Assembly: GCF_902459465.1 (NCBI RefSeq)
Contig: NC_047073.1
Span: 7,503,036 to 7,567,035, forward strand
Reading direction: 5' to 3'
Length of the DNA: 64,000 nucleotides
DNA from: Asterias rubens
Lineage: Eukaryota; Echinodermata; Asteroidea; Forcipulatida; Asteriidae
Part shown: positions 1-13,300 of the stretch, piece by piece
How positions within the stretch are numbered: position 1 is the first letter of the stretch
Layout of the letters: every line of letters starts with the position of its first letter
Program-made: the position numbers and the translations under genes
Notes under the pieces: model-generated
Database searches by the model: none
Seen by the model: the letters and a program-made list of their open reading frames with translations, nothing else
What the model was told of the DNA's origin: nothing

Positions 1-1089
1 TAGGTTTCTGTTTGCGGGATGTGGTAGGGATAAATTAGGTCTTCATTTTGTTTTGTGTGCGTGACCTCACATGACCTCTACTTCCGGTTGAAACGGGCAA
101 AAAACTGAAGTGCCCTGTAACTCAAAATCGGTAAAAGTTATGAAGTTGCTTTCCAAGGACGTAAGTGTCTAGCAAGGGTGGGGAGTTCAAAAAAAATATT
201 GATGACGTTACAAATTGCAATAGCGCCCTCTAGCGGCAGGTTGAAAACTTGTCAAAATGGACTTAATGAAGATGTCTGTGGTGAAGTTTTTTGTAATCAC
301 TTCAAATTTTACACACACGTTAACTGTCAGACAGCCATCATATGTGTGAAGTTTCAGATCAATGACGTCATCGGGGGTCACGTGACGCGGCCTTAAAGGT
401 GCACTTTTTGAACTAATATTACTCCCTAAGTGATTATGCGATCATGTTGAAACTCAGTAAGTTGTTGGATATTGACAAGTTCTTTTGAAATGTGAAATGA
501 CGTCATGATGACGTCATCACATGATTTTTTATGATTTTTTCCATTTTTGCACCTTTAAGTCATAAAATGCTATCCGAACATGGTATAATCCAAATTATTT
601 TTTTAAATAGGCTGGATTGGTCATAACTACTTTAATGCAAAGAGAATTTCAAATGAAGTGGAAATTTTTTTTAAATTTTCTTAACGAAACAGCTCTGCAT
701 TTGTGCACAAATGCAATTATGTCTAGTTTTATGGTTTTTTTTGGGGGGGGGGGGGTGAACAAAGAAAAATTTACTAAAGCTTGATGTGAACTGAAGACCT
801 CTGGTTTAATGTGCCGGCGCTCTACCAACTGATCTACAACAGATTGAATAGACTCTGATGGCTGTACTGTTTTATGAATTCCATGGATTCTGGCACAAAT
901 TATATGTTGAACTTTAAACATTGAGAGACTCTGCTCTTTACCTACATGTACTGTAAGCATATTGTATCTGTTCATAGCAATGAGTTTTCACAATGTTTAA
1001 TCATTGTACATCTGTTTCATCTATTGCCGAAGCACCATGACTAATGTATTGTAGAATGTAGCTTTATAAATCTATAAATTATTATATTA

Positions 1090-1125
<36 letters not shown>

Positions 1126-1139
1126 ATACTTCATGACAG
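1..1139. other. SPEF2 intron, CRE-rich repeat-like segment
   Basis: Intronic sequence upstream of the first visible exon. It contains three TGACGTCA octamers (363-370, 498-505, 509-516), a GTCACGTGAC palindrome (377-386), a degraded tRNA-like segment on the minus strand near 780-850, and an (ATT)n run at about 1083-1124. No coding exon is supported. Confidence 0.5.
1083..1124. repeat. (ATT)n microsatellite
   Basis: Perfect ATT trinucleotide run immediately upstream of the SPEF2 exon acceptor at 1139. Length polymorphism here would lie about 15 bp from a splice site. Confidence 0.9.
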
Positions 1140-1313
1140 GCTCAGCCAAGCGTAGCGGGTCAGCGAAACGAGGTTCCCCAAAGCGAGGTAACTCCCCCAA
1201 GCGAGGTGAATCCCCCAAACGGGATAAATCACCCAAGGGGAAGAGGGACAGAGAGAAGAAGAAGGAAGGCTCCCGATCGGGGAGTGCCAAGAGATCACCA
1301 TCGGGGGGGAAAG
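1140..1313 (+). CDS. SPEF2: SPEF2 exon 1 of window: SPKR basic repeat
   Basis: Phase 1 to phase 1 exon of 174 nt, acceptor CATGACAG and donor AAAG/GTACTT. It encodes a Ser-Pro-Lys-Arg tandem repeat (SPKRG, SPKRG, SPKRD, SPKGK) followed by a Lys/Arg/Glu stretch. The exon directly follows an (ATT)n microsatellite that forms part of its acceptor region. The low-complexity sequence alone is not diagnostic; its membership rests on phase match with the next exon, which continues the same repeat. Confidence 0.75.
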
Positions 1314-4300
1314 GTACTTACTTTAGAAGTTCTCACCTACATTTGTTTTCTAGGGTTGTGGGTTCAAACCCATTCAAGGTTACTGTATTTCCCAGGAACT
1401 TACATCCTGATGATGACTAGAGCAGGCTAGTCGAAATGTTGAGACAAATTAAGAACTCACTCCATGGTAGTGAAGTTAATAACGAGAAGTCCCCTTGACC
1501 AATTAAGCGAAAATAGTAGTCCCGATCGATTTCCAACGTTCCGCCCAGGTAGTAGTTAAAAAGCAGGACAGTTCTTTTCAGAACTAGGAAGTCTCCAGAG
1601 TTCTTGAAAATCTAACCCACAGTAGTAGAATATGTAGCAACACATAATCTCAAAAAGCATAATCTACGCAGCTAGTAGATATACACATGGTGTTACCGCA
1701 AACCAATATAGATTGATACCTCACCATGCAATGCCACGAATCCCAGACTTGCAAAGCAATATACATTGATACCTCACCATGCAATGCCACGAATCCCATA
1801 CTTGCAAACCAACATACATTGATACCTCACCATGCAATGCCACGAATCCCATACTTGCAAACCAATATACATTGATACCTCACCATGCAATGCCACCAAT
1901 CCCATACTTGCAAACCAATATACATTGATACCTCACCATGCAATGCCACCAATCCCATACTTGCAAACCAATATACATTGATACCTCACCATGCAATGCC
2001 ACCAATCCCATACTTGCTAACCAATTTACATTGATACCTCACCATGCAATGCCACCAATCCCATACTTGCAAACCAATATACATTGATACCTCACCATGC
2101 AATGCCACCAATCCCATACTTGCAAACCAATATACATTGATACCTCACCATGCAATGCCATGAATCCCATACTTGCAAACCAATATACATTGATACCTCA
2201 CCATGCAATGCCACGAATCCCATACTTGTCATTTGTTTATCAGCTTAAATTATCTTTTTTTCATTTAATTTCTACTTATATTAATATCAACGTTTTTAAT
2301 GCTGAGTTATTTTTTGTTTTGTTAAAAGGAAAGAGAGGCAAATCAGGTTTGTATTCAAGTCAAATCTTTTCAGATTAATTTGTTGATCACGGTTATGGTG
2401 ACATGGATCTACCTTTTTTTAAACTGCACTTTCAACCACTACTTTGCACTTTCAACAATTCTCATGTTGCAACCACATTTTCTATTTTTAAACTCAATAT
2501 AGATATAATTGGGACCAACTTAATCTCGGAAATTTGAATACTCACAGTCTATTATAGTTCCCACTTGACTTCATAAAGTGTAATGTTTGCAATCTTTATG
2601 GGCAAATATAAATCATTTATTTTACCCACAACTACATAGATTATGCATAAAAACCATGAGCGGTATGCAGGAGTTTGATCAAATTCCTTGATTGGTCCAT
2701 GAGCTGAACCCTGTAGCTGCAAAGAAAAATTAGAACGCTTATCGCAGCTCAAAAACCAATCACAAATTGCTCTTGAGAATTGCATCTTATGGAACTACCT
2801 GTACATGTAGATTCTTTTGTGTTGACTTGGTATGGATTTTACTAACAGTACCAACAGTATTGACAGTTATTGGTGTTTCTATACATTAATTTGTGTTAAA
2901 CACTGCATACTCAGCACTTTCCCTGTGTCCTGTGAAAACAAAATCTACAGCCACATTACTTGAGTTGAATTCTAACCCACAACCTTTGCACTGCAACTAG
3001 AGCAGATGTCCTTACCACTGATCTTGCTAGGAAGCTAGAGGCAGTCTGAATCCTTTTCACAGGACTCTGGAAAGTACTGAGTATACAGTGCTTTAAAATA
3101 CAAATGATTTTCTTTATCCTCAATCTAAATTTAACATCTATAATTCATCCTTAATTCATTCATTTCAAAACATGTCAAACCTTTTCATAGAAAAGTTACT
3201 AATTAAAAGTGCCTTACTGCATGCTGAAGTACAAAACCATCCTTATTCTAATGTACAGTGTAGTGTAATTCATTTTTGGGTTTAAACAAAGAAAAAATAG
3301 ACTGGAGTGAGACTTGAACCAATGACCTCCGGTGCTTTACCAACTGAGCTATCCAGCCCTATGTTGATGGTCTCCCTATTAGTCAATATCTTTGTTAGTC
3401 TACCGGCCAGGCTTCGGACTGATGATACCCAAGCCTACATCCATATGGACTGTAAAGGGGTAACCCTGTTTCAGCCCTAGGAGTAGGTGGCAACGGCCTC
3501 TGGAAAAAAATAATTGTAGCCCACACCTTGTGTGTCTGGCGACTTGCATAAAAAAATAAAATAAAAGAAAAGAGTCTGTCAGTCAGAAGCCATATAACCG
3601 TAAGCTGCCTTGTAAGCTGCCTTGTAGCCAGGGCTCACACTCAAGTGCCTTGTAGCCAGGGCTCACACCCAAGTGCCTTGTAGCCAGGGCTCACACCCAA
3701 GTGCCTTGTAGCCAGGGCTCACACCCAAGTGCCTTGTAGCCAGGGCTCACACCCAAGTGCCTTGTAGCCAGGGCTCACACCCAAGTGCCTTGTAGCCAGG
3801 GCTCACACCCAAGTGCCTTGTAGCCAGGGCTCACACCCAAGTGCATGGTACAGCCTGGGAAGCAACAGCCAGGTTCATGTCCTGCTAGCCTACACTCAAT
3901 TTGTCTTTGAACAAACCCAAAGTATTTCAAACTAACCTTGTAGTTTTTTATTTGATATATAAATTTTTTATTTTTTTTTCCATTCTAAGGTTCACCGAAA
4001 CGAGGCAAGTCGGGGCGTAAGTCGCCTAAGAGAGAACCCACCCCTGAGCCTGAGCCTGAACCTGAGCCCCCAGTACCCACTGGCCCCCCTCCACCCCAGC
4101 CAGGATCTGATGACTGGGTATATGTGGATGAACCTATTGATGAGGTACCACAGACCACTTTATTTCTAGAATTGTATTTGCAATTTCTTTAAAGAAAAAA
4201 CCCCTGTAATTTACAGCTTGAAATGCCCTGCATTACATGAATTTGATACAGGGCAGTCACTGTTTCAGTGAAGTTAATAACGAGAAGTCCTCACCTTCTG

Positions 4301-7300
4301 CACAGGTAATAGTTAATAAACAGGCCAATTCTTTTTAAGAACTGAGAAGTCTCCCAAGTTCCGAAAAATCTACTCCACGGTAGTAGAATATAAAGCTAGA
4401 CAAGTTCTCAAAAAGATCATAACCTTTCTAGCAAGTAGATATACACATGGTGTTACTGCAAACCAAATATACATTGATGCCTCACCATGCAATGCCTCAA
4501 ATCCCTTAAACTATTAGAGCATTTTCCTATGAGTCAAAGAGTCATGACTTTATTTCTTTAGGACTCGTCTTTAATTCTGTCCTTATGATCTCTTTTTCAC
4601 TAGGCACTGGCATGTGTCCTAGCTCCCCACTGGGAGAACACTGAGTCTACGTACGTCGCCAGCACCAAGCACATCTTCCATAACATCCGTGAGGAACGTG
4701 AGAACATCTACCAGTACTTCTACAAGGTGCGGCGCGATTTTGAAGAGTACCTACGCCGTCCAGACGGCAAGCAGGAGTTTCTGGCCGCCTGGCAGCAAGA
4801 ATACAACGACATCGCTGAGGATATGCGAGATGATGAGGAGACGAGGTCCGAGCTTCACCAGAGGGTCATGGTGAGTACCCGGGATGTCGTGGTCGAGCGG
4901 TTAAGCTCAAGCGCCTTGAGTCTGTTGATTTCACCAAACTCTTCCTAACTTAGGATTAATCTTAGGACTTAGGACGAGAAAATCACAGGAGATGTTGCCG
5001 AAAAGTTAAAGTACAAACAAAAGATGGACAATAGGTGTTCACCCACCTGAAATTTATAAATTAATTGCTTATGAAAACTCAGTTTTTTAAATTGTACCAT
5101 ATTTTTGTAATTTTGATTAGGATCTCAAAGAGCAACTGTGGGAGATGTCTGACAGCCGGAAAATTGATGCAGAGACTGAACGAACAGCTGTCATGGAGGA
5201 AGGGTGGCTGGAGGATAGACTAGGTCTCCTGACCAACCATTTCCTCACCCTCATGCAGGTACGTACCCATGTAAAGAGTGGCTGGAGAAAAGACTACGCC
5301 TTCTTAACAGTCACTTCTTTGTATTACTGTTAATTAATCTACAGGGGGCTGGAAGGTACACGTAGACTAGGTCTCCTGACCACCCATTTGCACACCCTCA
5401 TGGAGATAACATACCTGTGTAAAGAGCGTCTGAAAGAAAGTCTAGGCCTTCTTAACAATCAGTTCGTTGCCATTGGCTTGTAACTTGCTTTACACTATTT
5501 TAAAGAGTGGCTGGAAGATAAATTAAGTATCTTTACAAACCACTTTCTCACTCTCATGCAGGTAATTTACTTTCTATGGTTTAATACTGTTAAAATAAAC
5601 GTAAAAACCTGAGAATGTACTTTAAAGGATAGATGATTTTTCTGTGCATCATCGGATCAAAACACCTAACTTTGTTGACTCGCAGTGCGAGACAGATCGC
5701 TACCAAGACACTCTACGCCTCTTGAAGGATTACTACCAGGGTATGGAGGGCAAGATCCCAGAAGAATTTGACACCAGCTTCGTCCGTATCCCGCTCATCG
5801 ATCTGTCTACGGCCACGGAGAGGCCAAGCTCGGCACCGGCCAGCGCCGTGGCCAGCGAGACGGTGGTCACCAGGGCCATCACACCGACGACGCCGTCTGC
5901 CAAGGGGAAAAAAGGAAAGGAACCTCCACCGGAGGAGGTGAAGGACGAGGCGGATGAGGAGAAACCAAAGTGAGTGAATCCTCCAAAATACTACGCGGGG
6001 TATTACTTCAGTTTGAGGGATTCTTGATGTGTGGGGTTGAAACAGTACACCTTTAACATTAGGTAAAGGTCACTGAAACCTACTTGAACAAAAATTGCAG
6101 TATAGATTTCTTTGTTTTTGTCACTGTTTTCAATGCATTTCTAATGGTTGCCAATGAAAGACAATATATTTTTTACAATCTTTAACATGAGACCTGTAAA
6201 AACTTTCACAAGAACTTTATCAATTGGAAAAGGAATTACTGGATTTGACGTTGAAACCCCTTCAGCAGGTCACCAACAGCAGAGCAGCTGCCAGCTGAAA
6301 ATAAACCAATCTTTTCATATTCCAATGAACAAATTTGAAAATCTCCCTGTGATGGAAAATTTGTTTGTATTATGTTGAATGTAATTTTAAATTTATCCCT
6401 GATTGTTGTACAAAATTTACCTAATTGCAAGATGCAAATGTTGGCAGCTTTGCGTTCGTGTGGATGAACTTTGTTTTCTTTTCCTCCCCCCTCATAGAAT
6501 TCCTCTTGTCCCTCGACGCCCAACATCCACCGAGGGCTTCTTCCCGAGTCAGACTCAAGCGGGCAAGGCTGAGAAGGGAAGCAAGAGTAGAGCAGGCAAG
6601 AAGGAGAAAGAGAAAGCCGTCCCTGCAACTAGCCTGGAAGAGACTCAAGAGAGTCCTCCACCACCTACAGATGCTGATGAAAAGGTAGGTACCAGCTAGG
6701 ATCTTTTAAAGCACTGGACACTTTTGGTTACTACTCAATGATTGTTGGCATAAAAACTTACATGGTAACGAGCAATGGAGAGCTGTTGATAGTATAAAAC
6801 ATTGTGAGAAACGGCCCCTCTGAAGTAACGTAGCTTTTGAGAAATAGGTAATTTCTCACTCAAATATTAGCCTTTTATTATGCATCTGAAAGCACACATT
6901 TTTGTGCAACTGGGGTGTTTTTTCTTTCATTATTTTCTTGCAACTTCGATGACCAATTGAGCTCAAATTTTCACAGGTTTTTATGCATATGTGAGAATAC
7001 TGGTCTTTAGGATATCCAGGTGCCTTTAAAGGGAAGGTACACGTTTGGTAATTACTCAAAACAAATATTAACTTAAAAACTGACTTGATAATGAGCAATG
7101 GAGAGCTGTTAATAGTATAAAACATTGTGAGAAACGACTCCCTCTGAAGTAACATAGTTTTTGAGAAAGAGGTAATTTCTTACGAAAATAATCTTTTGTT
7201 CCTATCTGAAAGCACACAAATTCGTCCAACAAGGGTGTTTTTTCTTCTTGCAACTTCGATGACCGATTGAGCCCAAATTTCCACAAGCTTGTTATGTTAT

Positions 7301-10300
7301 GCTTATGGTGGGATACACCAAGTGCGAAGACTGGTCTTTGACAATTACCAAATGTATACCTTCCCTTTAATAATAATAATAATAATAGTGGCTTCTTCTA
7401 TAGCACTCATATCCGTCACTCAGTGACACTCAAGGCACTTAAACATTCAATATTTTCCTGTAAGGGTATTGTGGAGCTTGAAGTATGAGACCTAATACTT
7501 TATAATCCTTATCTTTAGCCATGTTATAGTACAGTATGTTTCAATTCTGTAGCCTGTATAATGGTTGAATTGCATTTGATGCTTTTCTTGTTGTTGCCAA
7601 TATTGAAATAAATGTCTAAACACTTGATATACCACCAATAGGTTAAAAATTGCTGTGTGCTGTTAGCAGCCAATCTAAATGTACAACTTTTTATATCACA
7701 AAATTAGCGTTGTTATATCTTTGTAATTGTGATGATTCTGAGTAGATTATTCTGAGATTTAATAGTTTTTATTTAATAACTTTTGCCTTTTTTTTTTTTA
7801 CAGTTGATCTTTGATGCCTTCCAGTTTGGGATGATGAAAATAACAGAAATGGTAAGCAGCCAGTATGGTTCAGAATTTACTTTACTGCATCGTGTGTTTC
7901 AAAACTCTTCTTTGCATCCTTTTCATCTTGGCATTTTTTTACTTTTTGCTTTTTCTTACTCTGTTTTCATGAAGTATGGAAATAAAAATAAGTTTGAATT
8001 GAATGAAAACTATTAGTTTAGATACCTGTGAGTGAAGTTTCTTTGGTGCAAGTTTAGCGCAAAGCAAGGTCATCACTCTTGATGCATTTATGACATTATA
8101 CGCAGTGGCATAAGGTGTACAAATTGTTTCAATTACAATTTGTTTTATTAACCAGAGAATTGACCACTGACAATTAAATCTGCCAAGTCTGTTTATTGAC
8201 AGTTGATTAACACCCCATTTGTAATACATTTGTTATGGTTATTCACATGACCTTAAAGTCACTTTTTTGTGAAAGTTCAAGTTGGGACTGCAGTTTCAAG
8301 AATTTTATTTGTAAAAGAAATTTGGGAAAAAGGGTAGTAATTTGCAGTTTAAAATTGTATGGTAGCCCAGGTCAAAATTCCAGTTGAACCTAGTTAAACT
8401 GGGTTTAACTGGAACTAGTAGAAAACCAGTTGATTAACTAGTTAAACACAGTTAAAACCAGTTGGTTTAATATGGAAAATGGACAGAAACCAACTGGTTT
8501 ATAATTTCAACCTAGTTGAACACAGTTAAACCTAGTCCAAACCAGTTGGTTAATATGGAAAATGGGCGAGTTTGGTCACTAACCAGTTGAACCAGTTGAC
8601 CCCAGTTAACTAGGTTCAACTGGAATTTTGACCTGGGAGTACACTAACCATTAATACAACTCACATATTGAGGGTTATATATAAACACTTGGTATCTTAA
8701 ACATTTACATACATCTTGGTAATGGGGAAGTATATAATGTTAGTTACAGTCGACTCTTGTTATAACAAGATCGCTCGGACTGGGCAAATTACCTCTTTAG
8801 AACAGGAACGTTGTTATAATGAGTAGGGTAGATAGCCTTAGCTTTCGATCCAAACTGGACCTTATTCAGAGGCATATAGAAAAAAAAAGAGGGGAAAGGG
8901 ATTAAGGGAAGGATCCAGAAAGAAGCGAGAAAATTACAGCCAATCAAAGTTTCTATTTCAGAAACAATATTGGTGGCTATGAACCAATAGGAGTAACGTG
9001 GTGAGGACAAAGGATGTTTAGTATGAAAAGATGGATTACTGGACCATAAAAGTGGTAAATGCATTGTTCAATAACAACGTTGTTATAAGATTTCAGCAAA
9101 ACAAAGACATCAAAAATAAGATTCAGGACTTGAGAATGTACTCTTTATAAGCAGAACCTCTTTATAACAATATTGTTTGTTTTTACCCTTACACCATTGT
9201 GAAAAGAAGTCACAGACAAATTCCTCAGGTGGAATTCAAACCTAAGACCATTACATTGCTAGTGCAGATTTCATTCCACTAAACCAACAATCTAGCCCAT
9301 TGACTACAGGCAGTTTGAATCCTATGTCATAGCAAAGGGTACCACACTGATGTGATAGGGTTTAGTTTTGCATCGGGAAAGTACTAAGTATACAGTTCTT
9401 GGAGGCACTGATGGTATAAAACGTTGTGAGAAACGGCTAGTTTTTGAGAAAGAGGTATTTTCTCATTTTGGTTTTTACCCTTAAACCGATGTGTGTTAGC
9501 ACTGTATACTCAGTACTTCCCTGAGTTCTGTAAAAAAATATCACAGGCATATTACTCGGGTGGGATTCGAACCCATGACCCTTGCAATTCTAGAGCAGTG
9601 TCTTACCAACTAGACTACCGAGATTGCCCGGTAGCTAGAGGCAGTTCTTGGTAATCTCGGTAGTCTAGTTGGTAAGACACTGCTCTAGAATTGCAAGGGT
9701 CTTGGGTTCGAACCCCACCAGAGTAATACGCCTATGACATTTTTTTCACAGGACTCGGGGAAGCACTGAGTACTGAAGTACAGTGCAAACATACATCGGT
9801 GTATGGGTAAAAACCAAAATTATATTCTTTATCCCCGATGCAAACTTAACATCTATTATAGGAAATTTCTCACTCAAATAACAAAAGACTTCAGGCCTGA
9901 AGCCCTTTATTATGCATCTGAAAGCACAAAAAGTTGTGCAGCAAGGGTGTTTTTTCTTTCATTATTTTCTTGCAACTTCAATGACCAATTGAGCCCAAAT
10001 TCACATGTTTGTTATTTTATGCATAGATGTTGGGATGAAGTGAGAATACTGGTCTTTGAAAATAACCAAATGTGTCCAGTGCCTTTAATGATAAGGGTGA
10101 AAAAAAGTTATATTCTTTATCCATGTTGCAAAACTAACATCTGTCTATCACAGTACTGCTTATAACAAGGGTTGACTGTGCACAACATTTCAAACTTACT
10201 TTCCCTGGCACTGATTTTTAATTTGTTTTTTGTTGCATTATTTTTGCTGCTATTCGCACACCTACAGTGTGAGGGGTTTTCAAAGGCCTGTATGGTAAGT

Positions 10301-13300
10301 TAGGATTGGAGTTGTAGCTATCCACTCTGTGCACAACTATTATAGAGGGCCATGTACAGGCGCACGTCTATACAGTGGATTATGCAGTGTGTAGTCACTC
10401 TTTCTTAGCACTTTATTCTATCGGTATAATGCACAATTGTTGCTTTTTTATAAGATAATATTATATAGTATTATATCATGTGTATACCTCTTGTGGCGTG
10501 TCATGGCCGAGCGGTTAAGAGCACCAGATTCAAGCTCTGGTGTTTGATCAGCAGAGTGTTGGTTCGAGTCCCGGTCGTGACACTTGCTACATAAAATTAA
10601 GGAGGTAGTGCCTTTCTGCTCTACCAGCCAGGCTTCGGATTGATGATACCCAAGCCTACATGTACATCCATATGGACTGTAAAGGGGATAGGCCTCTGGA
10701 ATAAAATTATTGTAGCAAACACCTTGAAGTGGCCTTAAGGCCTTGTGTGTCTGGCGACTTGCATACAAAAAAAAAACTTTAAAAAAATGCATAATTCTAC
10801 AATAAGGTACATGTACTCAAGGCGCTTAAACAAATAGACTAACTTTTAAGAATTTTAGATTGTGAAATAAGTTCATACAGCACCTTATAACGGTTTGTGG
10901 CACATTCATCAGCAGCCACTGCCAGAAACGCTAGGCAGAGCCCTTTTGTTAGCGATAAGTGTAACGCAGTTCTTTTACTTGGATTCAACAACACAAGGGA
11001 CCAAAAATCTGAAGCAATAGTGGTTAAGATTCTTGTTTAAGGATACAAATGTCTAACCTAGGAATTGAACCCCAGTCTGCTGATCAGAAAGACCAGAGCT
11101 CCAGACTGACACTCTGAATAGCAACAACAATAAAACTTGTTTCTATTTTTACGAAATGTTGTATAAATAATGAAACTGCCTCTCAGATAATTCTCACAAG
11201 CCCCGACGAGAAGAATTTTCCTTTACTCTGTAATCGCCTCCTCACCCCTTGAACAAACATAATTCAAACTAAGGGAGACTGCTAACATAAGGGCTAGATA
11301 CCTCAGTTGGTAAAGCACCGTCCAAAAATGGCAGTTAGAATCCCACTCTAGCCAATTAGTCTTTGATCACCCTTAACTAAATATAACTCTTTCTTTATCT
11401 TTCAAGAGTTTGTCATTGTCAGAGAAATCCATTTATCCCCCAAAAGTTGATCATGCAATTCATATCCTGGAATTTAACTGAAACAAAGATTTTCAAACTT
11501 CTGTGTAGTTAATTTAAATAATTAATAATAATAACAATAATTGTGGCTTCTTATATAGCGCACATGTCCCTCAATCAGTGACGCTCCTGGCGCTGTAACA
11601 TACAGTATATCCTGCAAGATGTGGGACTTCGTTTGAATTATGAGACCTAATTCTGATAGCACCATGTAATGTTTTACAAGGTGCTGTGGTGCAATTTGCT
11701 GCCAATCGGACCAGGACCACCGGGCCGAACCCCTTCTCTTTTCGATAAGTGCACTGGGTTCTTTTACATGCTTTACATAACACATGGGACCAACGGCTTA
11801 ACGTCCCATCCGAAGGACGAAGCAATGGTGAAGTGTCTTGCTTAAGGACACAAGTGTCACGACTGGGGGATTCGAACCCACACTCTGCTGATCAGAAACA
11901 CCAGAGTTTGAGTTTGGTGCTCTTAACCGCTCGGCCACGACACTTTCACAATTATTATAGCATTAAGAGCAAAGCAATTTCTTCATACTTAATATTAACA
12001 TTAATGCATCACGTTAAGTTTGAGTGTTTTCTAGCACCTCTAAAACGATTGCACTTTATACAAACACATTAATTGTTTAAAACTAACACCAAAAAGTATA
12101 CTTTATTAATAAACATTATTTAAAAATATATCAAACAGTCCTATTGGTTAAAATGTGGTCACTTGACCACGTTTACCGTGTAAAAGAAATAGCTTGAGCT
12201 GCTTAAAATCGTTTTGCTAATGCACACTCGACGCTAAAACCCAAACGCATGTTCTCTTCCATTTTTTCTGTGTGTCTCACAACAGACCGTGGCAGAAGTT
12301 GCTGCTCCAGGCGCTGAAGGCAAAGCAGAAAAGATCCTCAATGTGAAATCTATTACTATGTGTATGTACAACTGCTAAGCATTGTATGCATTTTGACCCC
12401 AGTTAAACGGAGCCATTTTATTACAAAAATATTTATGTTCTTTTCTTTTTATGTGCATTTTCTGTGTGTCTCACAACAGACTGCTGCAGAACTCGCTGCT
12501 CGGGATGCCGAAGACGAAGCGGAAAAGATCCGCGAGGCCGAGAAGGACAAGGAGAAGGACAAGGGTAATGCCAAGAAGCCCGCTAAGAAACGAAGCAAGA
12601 GTAAGTCACCATCTGGCAAGAAATCCCCGGCTGGTGGCAAGAAATCCCCCAGTGGCAAGAAGTCACCGGTTGGGAAGAAGTCGCCCAAGAAGGGGAAGAA
12701 GACGGCCACGCCTACCCCACCACCGACACCACCTCCTGGTAAGTGGGATGTTTAAAGGAAATTGCACTCGGAAGAAAAGTTCTGAGAGTTTATGTGACAT
12801 ATCACTTGATTTGACACATTAATAAAGAAAGTAAGGAAACTAAATGTTCAAAATAGCTCAATGTCATTTTGAAGACGACAAGAAAAGACGGTCAAAGTAC
12901 ATAACACTGGTTGAAACGTCAAGCAGAAACCGGCTTTTCTCAGAGCCACAACTACTCACAAAAACGATTGTTTACATGTTGTTACCGCAAACTTTACTTT
13001 ACTCATTATTTTTCCACCATGCAAAGCCTTAAGTCTTATCTTCAATTTGTGCTAGTTTTGACAAGTGCCTTCATTAGAAAGAAACACATAAACATTGGAA
13101 ATCTAACTAGGACTGATCGTGTGTCCGTGTTACCATGGAGGTAGAAACATGGTGTTACACGCTGGTTAAAAGAAATCACTCAGGTTGGACTTTTTTAAAA
13201 TTAGGTTTTGTTAATGAGTCAGGTACATGTAGATGGCCTTAGCTTTCGATCCAAACCGGACCTTCTTCAGAGGCAGTACTAGGTGTTATTAATACATGTA

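Larger units (their letters stand above)
7852..12285. other. 4.4 kb of SPEF2 intron, repeat-filled
   Basis: Contains a perfect-ended foldback (8366-8637), foldback/tRNA-like copies (9182-9800), partial TTAA MITEs (9420-9470, 9855-10088), SINEs (10498-10780, 11522-11945) and a tRNA-like stretch at 11291-11345. No coding exon was found except the pseudo-exon at 12286. Confidence 0.6.

Noticed and set aside
1699-3843. CRISPR-like array
   Set aside because: Units are directly adjacent without unique spacers, and this is a eukaryotic intron; they are minisatellites.
6236-6628. 130-codon open frame on the minus strand
   Set aside because: Lies over SPEF2 exon 6 on the opposite strand; its composition mirrors the exon.
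10498-10583. Functional tRNA-Leu(CAA) gene
   Set aside because: Box A and B and anticodon arm are good, but the unit continues into SINE tail and has many diverged relatives in the window.
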